Part shown: positions 1 through 9,410 of the stretch, one piece after another
Layout: every line of letters starts with the position of its first letter
Numbering within the stretch: position 1 is the stretch's first letter
Source of the DNA: Rosenbergiella epipactidis
Lineage (GTDB): Bacteria > Pseudomonadota > Gammaproteobacteria > Enterobacterales > Enterobacteriaceae
Length of the DNA stretch: 64,000 nucleotides
NCBI RefSeq assembly: GCF_018494055.1
Contig: NZ_JABBFQ010000011.1
Location: 1-64,000 of the forward strand
Direction: 5' to 3'
Made by a program: the position numbers and the translations under genes
The notes under the pieces: model-generated
What the model was told of the DNA's origin: nothing
The model's database searches: none
The model's input: the letters and a program-made list of their open reading frames with translations, nothing else

Positions 1-73
<73 letters not shown>

Positions 74-86
74 TCCGTGGATGCGC

Positions 87-114
87 ACTATACGGATTAC
101 ACCGATCTTTGCAA
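87..114 (-). promoter_or_regulatory. promoter of the initiator tRNA
   Basis: On the minus strand a -35 TTGCAA (109-114) and a -10 TATAGT (87-92) are separated by 16 bp and followed by the GC-rich discriminator GCGCATCC. A GC-rich discriminator is typical of stringently controlled stable-RNA promoters. Transcription should start near 80, a few bases before the mature 5' end at 73. Confidence 0.75.
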
Positions 115-275
115 GCCCAAATTTTGAATTACCCGAAAAAAAGTCAATTTTTGCTGCAAAATCACTCGGGTAGTCCTTTTTTTAAGCATTTTTTGCGGGG
201 ATCACGCTTTACAGTTTTAATCTTTTAGGGGCTCTGTTATCTTCGCCAACAGACATCGAGCGATAAGAGAGACTC

Positions 276-1397
276 ATGAAATTCCCACTATTAAAACTAG
301 CTGTCACTGGCTCACTGGTCGCGATGTTACTCGCGGGGTGCTCTTCGAAACCCACGGATCGAGGCCAACAATATAAAGATGGTAAAATCACTTCGCAATT
401 TGCCCTCAGAAACCAGCCTAATGCGATTGGTGCACCGGTCAACGGCGGTGACTTCGTGACTCAGGTTCAGCAGGTGCAAGGGGCTTCTTCGCGTATGTAC
501 CAGCGCCAGCAAAGTACCTTTAATGCCATTCAAAGTTGGTTAAACGCAGGGGGCGATACACGCCAATTGCGTAATTACGGTATTGAAGCATGGCAGATGG
601 AAGGGGCGGATGATTACGGTAACGTCCAATTTACCGGCTATTACACACCGGTCATCCATGCGCGCTATACCCGTCAAGGCGAATTCCAATACCCGATTTA
701 TCGCATGCCACCGAAACATGGCCGCTATAAACTGCCAAGTCGCGCAGATATCTATAGTGGGGCAATTGATTCCCGTTATGTGATCGCTTGGAGTAACTCC
801 TTAATCGATAACTTTATGATGGATGTTCAAGGAAGCGGCTATGTCGATTATGGTGACGGTCGCCCACTCACGTTCTTCGGTTATGGCGGTAAAAATGGCT
901 GGGCTTACCACAGTATTGGTAAAGAGTTGATCGACCGCGGTGAAGTGAAGCGCGAAGATATGTCGATGCAGGCGATTCGTGATTGGGCAGAGAGCCACTC
1001 TTATGCCGAAGTACGTCAGTTACTCGAGACTAACGATTCGTTTGTTTTCTTTAAACCTGAACCTTTCACCCCCGTGCGGGGAGCCAGTGCGGTACCGTTA
1101 GTGGCCAAGGCTTCTGTGGCGGCGGATCGGTCCTTGATCCCACCGGGGTCTGTGCTGTTAGCGGAAGTGCCACAGCTTAATGAAAAGGGGAAATTTAACG
1201 GTAAATATCAAATGCGCTTGATGGTTGCATTGGATGTCGGTGGCGCGATTAAAGGCCAACACTTCGATATTTATCAAGGTATCGGCCAAGAAGCCGCCCA
1301 TTTAGCAGGGTTCTATAACCACTATGGACGAGTATGGATTCTGAAGTCTGCGCCAGGCGCGGGGGTATTCTCGGCTAACCCGGTGTTTAGTCAATAA
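276..1397 (+). CDS. mltA: membrane-bound lytic murein transglycosylase A (lipoprotein)
   Basis: MltA is an outer-membrane lipoprotein that cleaves the MurNAc-GlcNAc bond of peptidoglycan, leaving 1,6-anhydroMurNAc ends. The 373-residue product has a lipoprotein signal with lipobox LLAGC (Cys22). The MltA barrel region includes FTGYYTPVIHARY, and the C-terminal 3D domain contains LDVGGAIKG, whose Asp (about residue 320) matches the conserved catalytic acid of the family. The ATG at 276 puts the signal peptide at the very N-terminus. It is transcribed away from the initiator tRNA, as in E. coli. Confidence 0.96.
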   Translation: MKFPLLKLAVTGSLVAMLLAGCSSKPTDRGQQYKDGKITSQFALRNQPNAIGAPVNGGDFVTQVQQVQGASSRMYQRQQSTFNAIQSWLNAGGDTRQLRNYGIEAWQMEGADDYGNVQFTGYYTPVIHARYTRQGEFQYPIYRMPPKHGRYKLPSRADIYSGAIDSRYVIAWSNSLIDNFMMDVQGSGYVDYGDGRPLTFFGYGGKNGWAYHSIGKELIDRGEVKREDMSMQAIRDWAESHSYAEVRQLLETNDSFVFFKPEPFTPVRGASAVPLVAKASVAADRSLIPPGSVLLAEVPQLNEKGKFNGKYQMRLMVALDVGGAIKGQHFDIYQGIGQEAAHLAGFYNHYGRVWILKSAPGAGVFSANPVFSQ

Positions 1398-1432
1398 TCG
1401 ACATAGCGTTTTATCTTAAGAGTTGAATAACG

Positions 1433-2233
1433 ATGACAGAAGCATGGCAGCAGCGTTTTTCCGGTATCACACGGCTATACGGTCAACAGGCTGCACAACT
1501 TTTTCCTGATGCACATTTCTGTGTGATTGGGATTGGAGGTGTCGGGTCTTGGGCTGCCGAAGCCCTTGCCCGAACGGGGATTGGTCATATCACGCTGGTC
1601 GATATGGACGATGTCTGCGTCACCAACACCAACCGTCAGCTGCATGCCCTAAAAGCAACAGTGGGTGAGCAGAAGATTGAGGTGATGGCGGCACGGCTAC
1701 GTGAAATCAATCCAGAGTGTCAGGTGACCTGCATTGATGACTTTATTAGTCCGGAAAATGTGGCGGAGTACCTTAACTGCTCCTTCGATTACGTTATTGA
1801 TGCTATCGATGCGATCCGTCCGAAAGCCGCCTTACTGGCATTTTGTCGTCGACATAAAATCCCCGTCATCACCGTAGGGGGAGCCGGTGGGCAGATCGAT
1901 CCTACGCAGATTGCGGTGGTCGATCTGGCGAAAACGATTCAAGATCCGTTGGCAGCGAAATTACGTGAGCGCTTGAAAAGCGATTTTTCTATCGTGAAAA
2001 ATAGTAAGGGGAAACTGGGTATCGACTGCGTCTTCTCGACGGAGGCACTGCGTTATCCGCAAGCGGATGGATCGGTATGCCAATCTCGCGCCACCGCCGA
2101 GGGGCCAAAACGCATGGACTGTGCCTCAGGCTTTGGCGCCGTAACCATGGTTACCGCCTCCTTTGGCTTTGTGGCGGTGTCTCATGCGTTGAAAAAGTTT
2201 ATTGCCCGTAAGCTACGGCAAGCGGGAAGTTAA
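1433..2233 (+). CDS. tcdA: tRNA threonylcarbamoyladenosine dehydratase
   Basis: TcdA (CsdL/YgdL) is an E1-like ATPase that dehydrates t6A37 of ANN-decoding tRNAs to the cyclic form ct6A. The 266-residue protein has the Rossmann ATP-binding motif GIGGVGSW (33-40), then DMDDV and TNTNRQ typical of the ThiF/MoeB superfamily. The C-terminus carries hydrophobic segments. It converges on and overlaps the end of csdE by 4 bp. CsdA and CsdE are its known partners in E. coli, and here the three genes are adjacent. Confidence 0.95.
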   Translation: MTEAWQQRFSGITRLYGQQAAQLFPDAHFCVIGIGGVGSWAAEALARTGIGHITLVDMDDVCVTNTNRQLHALKATVGEQKIEVMAARLREINPECQVTCIDDFISPENVAEYLNCSFDYVIDAIDAIRPKAALLAFCRRHKIPVITVGGAGGQIDPTQIAVVDLAKTIQDPLAAKLRERLKSDFSIVKNSKGKLGIDCVFSTEALRYPQADGSVCQSRATAEGPKRMDCASGFGAVTMVTASFGFVAVSHALKKFIARKLRQAGS

Positions 2234-2676
2234 CTACAATCTAATGCGGCACGCGCCGCATTATTAATCGCTTGGGCGACCGCGGCTAAGCCGCTATGTC
2301 GTGTTGCCGAGAGATGGTGGGCTAGCCCTAAATCGTTAAATACGGCCAACAGGTCTTTGTCCGCCAGTGCCTGAGCAGACTCGCCCTCACATTGACTTAG
2401 TATCACCGCCAATAAGCCTTTTACGATGCGACTTTCACTCTCGAACACAAAGTGAAATTGTCCCTGTTCCGTCCGCTCACAAGCTACCCATACGCGATTC
2501 TCACAACCGAAGATCTCATTCTCTGTAGTGCGAAACGCTTCCGGTAACGCTGGCATTTGACGACTCAGACGGATGATCTCTCGATAGCGGTCTTCCCAAT
2601 GGGGGCTTTTTTGTAATCGTTCAGCGATATCTTCAAGGGTGATATCCGTACCAAAAGGGTGAGTGGGAAGCTGCAT
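2230..2676 (-). CDS. csdE: cysteine desulfurase sulfur acceptor subunit CsdE
   Basis: CsdE is a SufE-like sulfur acceptor that takes persulfide from CsdA and relays it, through TcdA, to downstream processes. The 148-residue protein has the SufE fold signature, with acceptor cysteine Cys58 in FGCENRVWV. The ATG lies 11 bp after the csdA stop, so the two genes form an operon transcribed csdA-csdE. Confidence 0.94.
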   Translation of the reverse strand: MQLPTHPFGTDITLEDIAERLQKSPHWEDRYREIIRLSRQMPALPEAFRTTENEIFGCENRVWVACERTEQGQFHFVFESESRIVKGLLAVILSQCEGESAQALADKDLLAVFNDLGLAHHLSATRHSGLAAVAQAINNAARAALDCS

Positions 2677-2687
2677 AAATTTCTGCC

Positions 2688-3896
2688 TTACTCTTCGTCG
2701 GTTAATAGTTGATAAGCAAAGGTGACGGCTTGTACCAGTTTCTCGACATCCTCGTCAGTATTATAAGCCGCGAATGACGCACGTAAGGTACCGTCAACGC
2801 CAAGCGCCTGCATTAACGGCTGGGCGCAGTGCTGACCGACCCGTAAGGCCACATTATATTCGCTAATTAAGGTGAAGAGATCGGCACTGTGTAGCGATTC
2901 AAAAACGAATGAGATAATCGGTGAGCCTGCTGCACGAAAGAGGCTTATTCCGGGCAGGGTGGCGAGTCGTTCTGCTGCACGGTCGGCGAGCTGGCAGGTC
3001 CAGACTTCTGCCGCTTGCCAATCGACCGTCTGGTGGAAATCTAAGGCGCTGGCTAAACCTAGCACGCCGGCAATATTAGGTGTGCCCGGTTCGAAACACC
3101 ATGGGGCAGGGAGCAATCGATAACCATTGAAATCTACGTGGCTGATCATTTTCCCACCCCCTTGTACGGGGCGCATCTCGGCCAAACGATCTTTGCGCGC
3201 ATAAAGAACACCAATACCCGTTGGCCCGTATAACTTATGTGCGGAAAAAACATAAAAATCGGCATCTAAGTGTTGTACATCTGTAGTGTGATGAACAATT
3301 CCTTGTGCACCATCCACCATCACAGCCGCCCCGGCCTGATGGGCGAGCGCAATAATGTCTGCCATCGGTGGCACATAGCCGGTGACATTCGACATCTGTG
3401 TCACAGCGACTAAGCGAGTACGCGCAGTCAGCCGTAATGCTAATTGCGCGATGTCGAGCTCTCCCTCAACGTTTACCGGCCAAGGTACGACGTTCGCCCC
3501 CGTTTTTTCTGCCAGCATTAACCAGGGGAGTAAATTGGCATGATGCTCGGCTTCGCTGACGAGGATCTCATCACCGGGTTGCAGCTGGTGGGCTAACCAT
3601 GCCTGCGCCACTAAGTTAATGGCTTCCGTGCTGCCGCGCGTCCAGATGATTTGGTTGGCATCGGCGGCGTTAATTAATGCTGCGACTTGCTGACGACAGG
3701 CTTCGTAACGTTCGGTCGTCGCTTTTGCCTGCGAGTAATGGCTGCGGTGAACCGTTCCACCGCTTTGATAATAGGCTTGTGTTGCCTCAATCAATGTCTG
3801 TGGGCGCAGACTCGTCGCGGCACTGTCGAGATAACAGTTGGGTTCGTTAAGTGCGGGGAACTGCTGGCGAAACCAATCAGGAGAGAATTTTCTCAT
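2688..3896 (-). CDS. csdA: cysteine desulfurase CsdA
   Basis: CsdA is a PLP-dependent class V aminotransferase-fold enzyme that removes sulfur from cysteine (also cysteine sulfinate and selenocysteine). The PLP lysine lies in SAHKLYGPTGIG (Lys221) and the persulfide cysteine in RVGQHCAQP (Cys357). The frame stays open upstream to a TTG at 3938. I chose the ATG at 3896 because it gives 402 residues, in line with E. coli CsdA (401), beginning MRKFSPDWFRQQFPAL. Confidence 0.93.
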   Translation of the reverse strand: MRKFSPDWFRQQFPALNEPNCYLDSAATSLRPQTLIEATQAYYQSGGTVHRSHYSQAKATTERYEACRQQVAALINAADANQIIWTRGSTEAINLVAQAWLAHQLQPGDEILVSEAEHHANLLPWLMLAEKTGANVVPWPVNVEGELDIAQLALRLTARTRLVAVTQMSNVTGYVPPMADIIALAHQAGAAVMVDGAQGIVHHTTDVQHLDADFYVFSAHKLYGPTGIGVLYARKDRLAEMRPVQGGGKMISHVDFNGYRLLPAPWCFEPGTPNIAGVLGLASALDFHQTVDWQAAEVWTCQLADRAAERLATLPGISLFRAAGSPIISFVFESLHSADLFTLISEYNVALRVGQHCAQPLMQALGVDGTLRASFAAYNTDEDVEKLVQAVTFAYQLLTDEE

Positions 3897-4024
3897 ACTG
3901 TGCGTAACAACCCTTTTTTTGATCCGAAACCATGGCAATTTTTATGACTTAGCCTATGGTAAGTATAAGAACTGAAAAATATCAGCTCTATAATGACTGA
4001 AGAAATTCGATATGGAGATAATAA

Positions 4025-4252
4025 ATGAAAAAGCATCTTTTAGCTGTATTGGCTGTATCAGGCTTAGCTTTTACTCTTGCAGGGTGTTCGAGTAATTATG
4101 TTATGCATACCAATGACGGACAGACTATTGTCACCCAAGGTAAACCTTCGGTGGATGAAGATACTGGTCTTATTCTTTATAAAGATGGCGCAGGTGTCAA
4201 ACAACAGATTAACCGTTCAGAAGTGAAAGACCTGACTGAAGTCGGTCAATAA
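4025..4252 (+). CDS. small YgdI/YgdR-family lipoprotein (DUF903)
   Basis: A 75-residue outer-membrane lipoprotein of unknown function. A short signal peptide ends in lipobox LAGC (Cys21), followed by an SH3-like module containing YVMHTNDGQTIVTQGKP and ILYKDGAG, which are hallmarks of the YgdI/YgdR family. It is preceded by a strong GGAGATAATAA ribosome-binding region. E. coli has ygdI near this position. Several paralogues usually exist, so I give no symbol. Confidence 0.88.
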   Translation: MKKHLLAVLAVSGLAFTLAGCSSNYVMHTNDGQTIVTQGKPSVDEDTGLILYKDGAGVKQQINRSEVKDLTEVGQ

Positions 4253-4263
4253 CCCTGTTTTAA

Positions 4264-4287
4264 GGCTGGTGGCATTCGCTGCCAGCC
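4264..4287 (+). terminator. hairpin after the YgdI-type gene
   Basis: GGCTGGTGGC and GCTGCCAGCC pair around an ATTC tetraloop, 11 bp after the stop codon. The following bases are GTCCCCCAC rather than a T-run, so this may be a weak or Rho-assisted terminator or a 3'-end stabiliser. Confidence 0.4.
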
Positions 4288-4402
4288 GTCCCCCACATTA
4301 TCTCTTTTAGCATGAATTAAATCTATCCGTTAGCCACGCAAACGATTGGTATGCGATCGTATCGCCTATGTCGTTATCTTCGACGTAGTCTGTTTCATAG
4401 CC

Positions 4403-4573
4403 AAAAAAAAACACCGCCTAAGCGGTGTTATAAACAATATACTATGGACAGACAGGGTGTATATCACAGGAAATAGTGGACTCGAACCTTCCAAGTCAAA
4501 TGCAAACACAACATCACCACCTAAGCGTCTTTCGATAAGCTGTTAAGCTTGTCGCAATACCACCTTCGGAAGT
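4403..4573 (-). ncRNA. gcvB: GcvB Hfq-dependent small RNA
   Basis: This minus-strand RNA is divergent from gcvA, exactly where E. coli encodes GcvB, a repressor of many amino-acid and peptide uptake mRNAs. It begins ACTTCC. It carries the GU-rich R1 pairing region GTGATGTTGTGTTTGCATTT (about 4499-4518), the conserved ACCCTGTCTGTCCATAGT segment (about 4440-4457), and the final hairpin ACACCGC-TTAG-GCGGTGT followed by nine T residues (4403-4431). At about 171 nt it is shorter than the roughly 205 nt E. coli RNA. The missing part seems to be in the 5' half and the centre. Confidence 0.9.
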
Positions 4574-4580
4574 GGGCGCA

Positions 4581-4609
4581 ACTATAGGTATTTAGTGGAA
4601 GTTACTCAA
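4581..4609 (-). promoter_or_regulatory. gcvB promoter
   Basis: On the minus strand, -35 TTGAGT (4604-4609) and -10 TATAGT (4581-4586) are 17 bp apart, placing the start 7 nt downstream at the conserved ACTTCC (4573). In E. coli GcvA activates this promoter with glycine and represses its own divergent gene from the shared region. The interval to the gcvA start at 4691 is where such sites would lie. Confidence 0.75.
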
Positions 4610-4690
4610 TGGACAATTTATAATGCTTCACATTATAAAAACTAATGCTGCGATGACTTGCCGCTATCGATTAATGAGTCCCTATAAGCT

Positions 4691-5596
4691 ATGTCAAAAC
4701 GTCTTCCTCCCCTCAATGCACTTAAAGTGTTTGATGCCGCGGCACGACACCTTAGTTTTACGCGTGCGGCCGAAGAGTTATTCGTCACGCAAGCAGCAGT
4801 CAGTCATCAAATCAAAGCGTTAGAGGATTTTCTCGGATTAAAACTGTTCCGTCGGCGTAATCGATCGCTGCTATTAACGGAAGAAGGGCAAAGTTACTAT
4901 CTCGACATTAAAGAAATTTTCTCGGCACTCAATGATGCGACACGTAAATTACAAGCGCGCAGTGCGAAAGGGGCGCTAACGGTAAGTCTACTGCCCAGCT
5001 TTGCAATTCAGTGGTTGGTGCCCCGATTAACCAGCTTTAATCAACAACATCCTGGAATTGATGTGCGGATACAAGCGGTCGATCGGGAGGAGGATAAGCT
5101 GGCGGATGATGTCGATATCGCCATTTTTTATGGTAGGGGTAACTGGCCGGGCCTACGCGTTGAGAAGCTTTACGCAGAATATTTATTACCCGTGTGTTCT
5201 CCCGTGTTGCTTACTGGCGAGCGTCCGTTACAATCCCCCGCAGATTTAGAACATGTTACGCTACTGCATGATGCCTCACGGCGTGATTGGCAAAGTTGGG
5301 TAAGGCAGGTGGGTTTACCCCATATCAACGTGCAACAAGGCCCTATTTTTAGCCATAGTGCGATGGTGTTACAGGCTGCTATTCATGGCCAAGGGATCGC
5401 GCTGGCCAATAATGTGATGGTACAAAGCGAGCTCAGCTCGGGGCGTTTGGTCTGTCCCTTTAACGAAGTCCTCTCCAGTAAAAACGCTTTTTATCTGGTT
5501 TACCATGACAGCCAAGCAGAACTCGGTAAAATAGCCGCCTTTCGACAATGGATTATTGACACCGCTGCACGTGAACAAGACAGTATCGTAGCTTGA
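4691..5596 (+). CDS. gcvA: LysR-family regulator of the glycine cleavage system
   Basis: GcvA controls the gcvTHP glycine-cleavage operon and the small RNA GcvB. The 301-residue LysR protein has an N-terminal winged helix (MSKRLPPLNALKVFDAAARH, then FTRAAEELFVTQAAVSHQI, about 26-45) and a periplasmic-binding-protein-like effector domain. Its position divergent from GcvB makes the assignment secure among LysR paralogues. Confidence 0.95.
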   Translation: MSKRLPPLNALKVFDAAARHLSFTRAAEELFVTQAAVSHQIKALEDFLGLKLFRRRNRSLLLTEEGQSYYLDIKEIFSALNDATRKLQARSAKGALTVSLLPSFAIQWLVPRLTSFNQQHPGIDVRIQAVDREEDKLADDVDIAIFYGRGNWPGLRVEKLYAEYLLPVCSPVLLTGERPLQSPADLEHVTLLHDASRRDWQSWVRQVGLPHINVQQGPIFSHSAMVLQAAIHGQGIALANNVMVQSELSSGRLVCPFNEVLSSKNAFYLVYHDSQAELGKIAAFRQWIIDTAAREQDSIVA

Positions 5597-5630
5597 TGCT
5601 CTACACGGACCAGCATAATGAGGGATAATA

Positions 5631-6026
5631 ATGAGTAGTCGAACAATCTATATTTTTGTCGCCATTAGCGGCTTTCTGCTGGTGGCCTTCGGCGCGTTTG
5701 GCGCCCATGTATTGAGTCATCTACTCGGCAGTGAACAGCTAGCGTGGATCCATACCGGGTTGCAATATCAAGCATGGCACACTTTGGCGATCCTTGGATT
5801 AGGATGCGCGATGCAGACTCGACGCAATATTTGGTTTTATTGGAGTGCGGCCAGTATGGCCTTAGGTGTAGTGCTGTTTAGTGGCAGTCTCTACAGCTTA
5901 GCCCTATCGCACCTACGTTTTTTAGTTTTTGTTACGCCGATTGGAGGACTTTTCTTCCTAATTGGCTGGTTATTGATGTTAATTGGCGCACTGCGTCTGA
6001 GAAATAGGGCGAGTCGCCATGAATAA
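5631..6026 (+). CDS. ygdD: DUF423 inner-membrane protein YgdD
   Basis: A 131-residue protein with four hydrophobic segments and the DUF423 signature [12 protein letters not shown] near the N-terminus. Its function is unknown. It lies 34 bp after gcvA and overlaps rlmM by 8 bp, so gcvA, ygdD and rlmM may be co-transcribed; the same order is found in E. coli. Confidence 0.9.
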   Translation: MSSRTIYIFVAISGFLLVAFGAFGAHVLSHLLGSEQLAWIHTGLQYQAWHTLAILGLGCAMQTRRNIWFYWSAASMALGVVLFSGSLYSLALSHLRFLVFVTPIGGLFFLIGWLLMLIGALRLRNRASRHE

Positions 6027-7119
6027 AGTTCTACTGTATTGCCGACAAGGATTTGAAAAAGAGTGTGCGGCGGAAATCACTGCCAGAGCCACCGAGCTGA
6101 ATGTATTCGGTTTTGCGCGGGTAAAAGATAACTCGGGATACGTTTTATACGAGTGTTACCAATACGAAGATGCCGATCGCCTAATTCGTGAACTGGCGTT
6201 TGAAACGCTTATTTTCGCCCGTCAGATGTGTGTGGTCGGAGAGTTACTTAAAAACTTGCCACCCGAAGATAGAATTACCCCTGTTGTCGGTATGCTCACG
6301 GGTGTGGTGGAAAAAGCCGGAGAGCTACGAGTCGAAGTTCCGGATACTAACGAGGCGAAGGAATTACTTAAATTCTGCCGTAAGTTCACCGTGCCGCTGC
6401 GTGCCGCACTGCGCCAAGAGAATTTGCTGCTTAATTATGAAAGCACTAAACGTCCCGTCGTGCATGTCTTTTTTATTGCGCCGGGAACTTGTTACGTGGG
6501 GTACTCTTACTCCAATAATAACTCTCCGCTATTTATGGGGATCCCTCGTTTGCGTTTCCCTTCCGATGCGCCGAGCCGGTCAACGCTAAAATTGGAAGAA
6601 GCTTTCCACGTTTTTGTTCCCGCCGACGAGTGGGATGATCGTCTCACCAGCGGTATGTATGCCGTGGATTTGGGGGCTTGCCCAGGCGGCTGGACCTATC
6701 AGTTAGTCAAGCGCTCAATGATGGTCTTCGCCGTCGATAATGGCCCAATGGCCCCCTCACTGATGGAGACTGGGCAGGTCACCCATCTACAAGAAGATGG
6801 CTTTCGCTTCCAACCGCCTCGCAATAATATCAGCTGGTTAGTCTGCGATATGGTTGAAAAACCGATTAAGGTCGCGCATTTAATGATGCGTTGGATTGCC
6901 AATGGTTGGTGTCGCGAGGCGATCTTTAACCTCAAGTTACCGATGAAAAAGCGTTACGAAGAGGTCACGCAAATCTTATCGATGATGGAAAGTTCGCTGG
7001 CCGAGCAAGGGATTAATGTCCAAATTCGCGCCCGACATCTGTACCATGATCGCGAGGAAATCACCGTCCATGTCCGACGCATTTGGAGTGCTTGGGCTGG
7101 ACGATTAGACGAGCGTTAA
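6019..7119 (+). CDS. rlmM: 23S rRNA 2'-O-ribose C2498 methyltransferase
   Basis: RlmM methylates the 2'-hydroxyl of C2498 in the peptidyl-transferase loop of 23S rRNA. The 366-residue protein has an N-terminal THUMP-containing region and a Rossmann methyltransferase domain with the SAM loop [14 protein letters not shown] (about 219-232), then VCDMVEKP. A catalytic K-D-K-E type arrangement is expected in this FtsJ-like family (Lys in LKLPMKK). The start is translationally coupled to ygdD and the end overlaps convergent xni by 4 bp. Confidence 0.95.
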   Translation: MNKVLLYCRQGFEKECAAEITARATELNVFGFARVKDNSGYVLYECYQYEDADRLIRELAFETLIFARQMCVVGELLKNLPPEDRITPVVGMLTGVVEKAGELRVEVPDTNEAKELLKFCRKFTVPLRAALRQENLLLNYESTKRPVVHVFFIAPGTCYVGYSYSNNNSPLFMGIPRLRFPSDAPSRSTLKLEEAFHVFVPADEWDDRLTSGMYAVDLGACPGGWTYQLVKRSMMVFAVDNGPMAPSLMETGQVTHLQEDGFRFQPPRNNISWLVCDMVEKPIKVAHLMMRWIANGWCREAIFNLKLPMKKRYEEVTQILSMMESSLAEQGINVQIRARHLYHDREEITVHVRRIWSAWAGRLDER

Positions 7120-7880
7120 TACCCGTTGGGGGAGTAGCGTAGCTGGCGTAAGTTACCGCTTAATGTCAAATCGGTCCGAAGTTCTGCTAATTGACGACTG
7201 ATAAACGCACTCTCCCGTCCCTGAATCAGCTTGGTTTGCCACTTAGCTGGTATTGTATCAAGGTGCTGGTAGATCTGTTCCAAACAGCCGTACTGGCTAA
7301 TCAAGGTTTGAGCGCTTTTAGGGCCAATTCCCGGTACGCCGGGGATTTTGCTGCTCGATATGCCACATAATCCCCAATAATCTGTCAGCTGTGCGGCTTG
7401 CACCCCATACTCCTGGGCGATAAAGGGCACATCTAACCAGCGCTTCTGAAAGTAATCACGAATCTGAATTTGGGCTGAAAGTAGCTGGCAGTAGCCTTTA
7501 TCTGTCGAGACGAGCGTCACCTGATGGCCTGCTTGGCGTATTTTTACCGCTAACGTCGCCGCGAGGTCGTCAGCTTCTTCCTCTGGCGAGGCCCAACTGG
7601 TAATCCCTAATTCTGCAAAGGTTTTTTCGATAACAGGCAGTTGTAAGGCGAGGTCTTCCGGCATCGCGTTACGTCCCGCTTTATATTCCGGATAGAGTTG
7701 ATGTCGCCAACCACTTTTACGCTGAGGATGATCGAAAACGGCGACCACGTGTGTCGGCTGGCTATGATGGAGGAGCTGTTTCGCTGCGGAAACACACCCC
7801 GTTAGGCAGTTGCTACCTTGTACGGCATGGATACGACGAATCAAGTTCAGCGCATCGATAATAAGTAAGTGGTTGGTCAT
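7116..7880 (-). CDS. xni: flap endonuclease-like protein Xni (ExoIX)
   Basis: Xni is a homologue of the 5'-nuclease domain of DNA polymerase I that binds and cleaves flap DNA. The 254-residue protein has the acidic metal sites ([19 protein letters not shown]) and the helix-hairpin-helix loop [14 protein letters not shown] (about 180-193). It lies 48 bp after ppnN on the same strand, but a hairpin terminator separates them. Confidence 0.92.
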   Translation of the reverse strand: MTNHLLIIDALNLIRRIHAVQGSNCLTGCVSAAKQLLHHSQPTHVVAVFDHPQRKSGWRHQLYPEYKAGRNAMPEDLALQLPVIEKTFAELGITSWASPEEEADDLAATLAVKIRQAGHQVTLVSTDKGYCQLLSAQIQIRDYFQKRWLDVPFIAQEYGVQAAQLTDYWGLCGISSSKIPGVPGIGPKSAQTLISQYGCLEQIYQHLDTIPAKWQTKLIQGRESAFISRQLAELRTDLTLSGNLRQLRYSPNGY

Positions 7881-7899
7881 CGGTATCTTTCTCTCTAAA

Positions 7900-7920
7900 A
7901 CTGCGCCGAGGCGGCGCAGT
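7900..7920 (-). terminator. terminator between ppnN and xni
   Basis: CTGCGCC (7901-7907) pairs with GGCGCAG (7913-7919) around a 5-nt loop. On the minus strand the stem is followed by TTTTAGAG, so it should end ppnN transcripts at least in part. Confidence 0.6.
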
Positions 7921-7928
7921 CTTTTGAG

Positions 7929-9293
7929 TTAGCGGATAATTTTATAGCAAGGAACGTAAGCACTGCCGGGTAATTTCATCCGTTGTTGGGCAACGAAACC
8001 TTGTAGCATTTCGTCCATTCTCGCCATAATGTCACGGTCACCATGGATTAAGTAAGGCCCATGTTCAGCAATTTCGCGTATGCCGACCTCTTTGACGTTA
8101 CCGGCGACGATCCCAGAAAACATTCGGCGTAAGTCGGCGGCGAGTTTCTCTACCGGCTGCTCTTTAAATAGCTTAAGACTGGCCATATTTTCATGCGACG
8201 GGTAGAACGGATGTTGCAGTTCGCTATCAATATGTAATGACCAGTTAAAACTGTATGCATCGCCAGTATCGCGTCGGTATTGTTTAACTGCTGGCATCGC
8301 TTCTTTCATCACGCGTGCCACTTCTGCTGCATCACCAATAATAATACGGTAATGCTGGGTTGCCGCTTCACCAAGCGTTTGGCGGATAAACTCGTCAAGC
8401 ATAGTGAAGTACGCTTCACTCTCTTTCGGTCCAGTCAGCACTAAAGGCAGTACCTGTTGCTGATTATCCGGATGCATCATGATGCCTAATAGATAAAGCA
8501 GTTCCTCGGCAGTCCCGACCCCCCCAGGGAAAATAATGATCCCGTGGGCGATTCGGACAAAGGCTTCGAGCCGTTTCTCAATATCCGGCATAATAATCAG
8601 CTCATTAACCAGCGGATTAGGTGGCTCTGCGGCAATAATCGAAGGCTCGGTCATGCCAATAAAGCGGCTATCGTGGTAGCGTTGCTGAGCATGGCCTACT
8701 GCTGCGCCTTTCATTGGTGCTTCCATCGCGCCGGGTCCGCAACCAGTACAAACGTTCAGTTCACGAAGGCCTAACTGTTTGCCAACCTCGCGACAATATT
8801 GGTACTCAATAGGGTTGATAGAGTGTCCCCCCCAGCACACCACCATATTCGGTAGCTCACCAACATGTAAGGCCCGAGCATTACGCAACAATGAGAACAC
8901 CATATTGGTGATATAGACCGAATCAGTGGGAGCGTGCTGTTTGACGCGCTTATCGGTATTCAGTTGGGCGGTAACGAAAACAATATCTCGTAACACCGCG
9001 AAAAGATTCGCTTGTAGTGAACGGATAATCTGGCCATCGACGAAGGCAGCTTGCGGCGGGTTAATTAATTCGAGTTTAACGCCACGCTCACGACGCAACA
9101 CATTAATTTCAAAATCTTTGTAAAGTGAAAGAATGGCTTCACTGCTGTCGGTCTGGCTGCCGGTATTGAGGACGGCTAATGAACAGTTGCGAAACAGCTG
9201 GTAGAGATCGCTGCTCGCCGTATCTTTAAGCATATCGACTTCAAGCTGCGACAGCAGATCCATCGCTCCTAACGGACTAACATGTGTTATCAA
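7929..9293 (-). CDS. ppnN: pyrimidine/purine nucleotide 5'-monophosphate nucleosidase
   Basis: PpnN (YgdH) hydrolyses nucleoside monophosphates to base plus ribose 5-phosphate and is allosterically activated by (p)ppGpp. The 454-residue protein contains the LOG-family core, with [12 protein letters not shown] as the catalytic and nucleotide-binding motif and [15 protein letters not shown] before it. The start is a TTG: the N-terminus [20 protein letters not shown] matches E. coli from residue 1, and AGGAG lies 6 nt upstream of the TTG. Confidence 0.95.
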   Translation of the reverse strand: MITHVSPLGAMDLLSQLEVDMLKDTASSDLYQLFRNCSLAVLNTGSQTDSSEAILSLYKDFEINVLRRERGVKLELINPPQAAFVDGQIIRSLQANLFAVLRDIVFVTAQLNTDKRVKQHAPTDSVYITNMVFSLLRNARALHVGELPNMVVCWGGHSINPIEYQYCREVGKQLGLRELNVCTGCGPGAMEAPMKGAAVGHAQQRYHDSRFIGMTEPSIIAAEPPNPLVNELIIMPDIEKRLEAFVRIAHGIIIFPGGVGTAEELLYLLGIMMHPDNQQQVLPLVLTGPKESEAYFTMLDEFIRQTLGEAATQHYRIIIGDAAEVARVMKEAMPAVKQYRRDTGDAYSFNWSLHIDSELQHPFYPSHENMASLKLFKEQPVEKLAADLRRMFSGIVAGNVKEVGIREIAEHGPYLIHGDRDIMARMDEMLQGFVAQQRMKLPGSAYVPCYKIIR

Positions 9294-9410
9294 GTGAGCT
9301 CCTTAGTATTTATCCAGAAAGTGGCTGTAACGGTCCTCCACTTTCTGTGTGTGACTTCCAGACTACGGCGTGATGGTTAAGGTCATCACTCCTTTTTCAG
9401 TATAGCGTCA

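Noticed and set aside
3897-3938. TTG-initiated N-terminal extension of csdA
   Set aside because: The ATG at 3896 aligns with the start of E. coli CsdA, and the extension is basic and unlike the family.
9294-9410. Hairpin-like pairs between ppnN and queF as a possible riboswitch
   Set aside because: Only short imperfect pairings are visible, and no preQ1 or other riboswitch core could be recognised.
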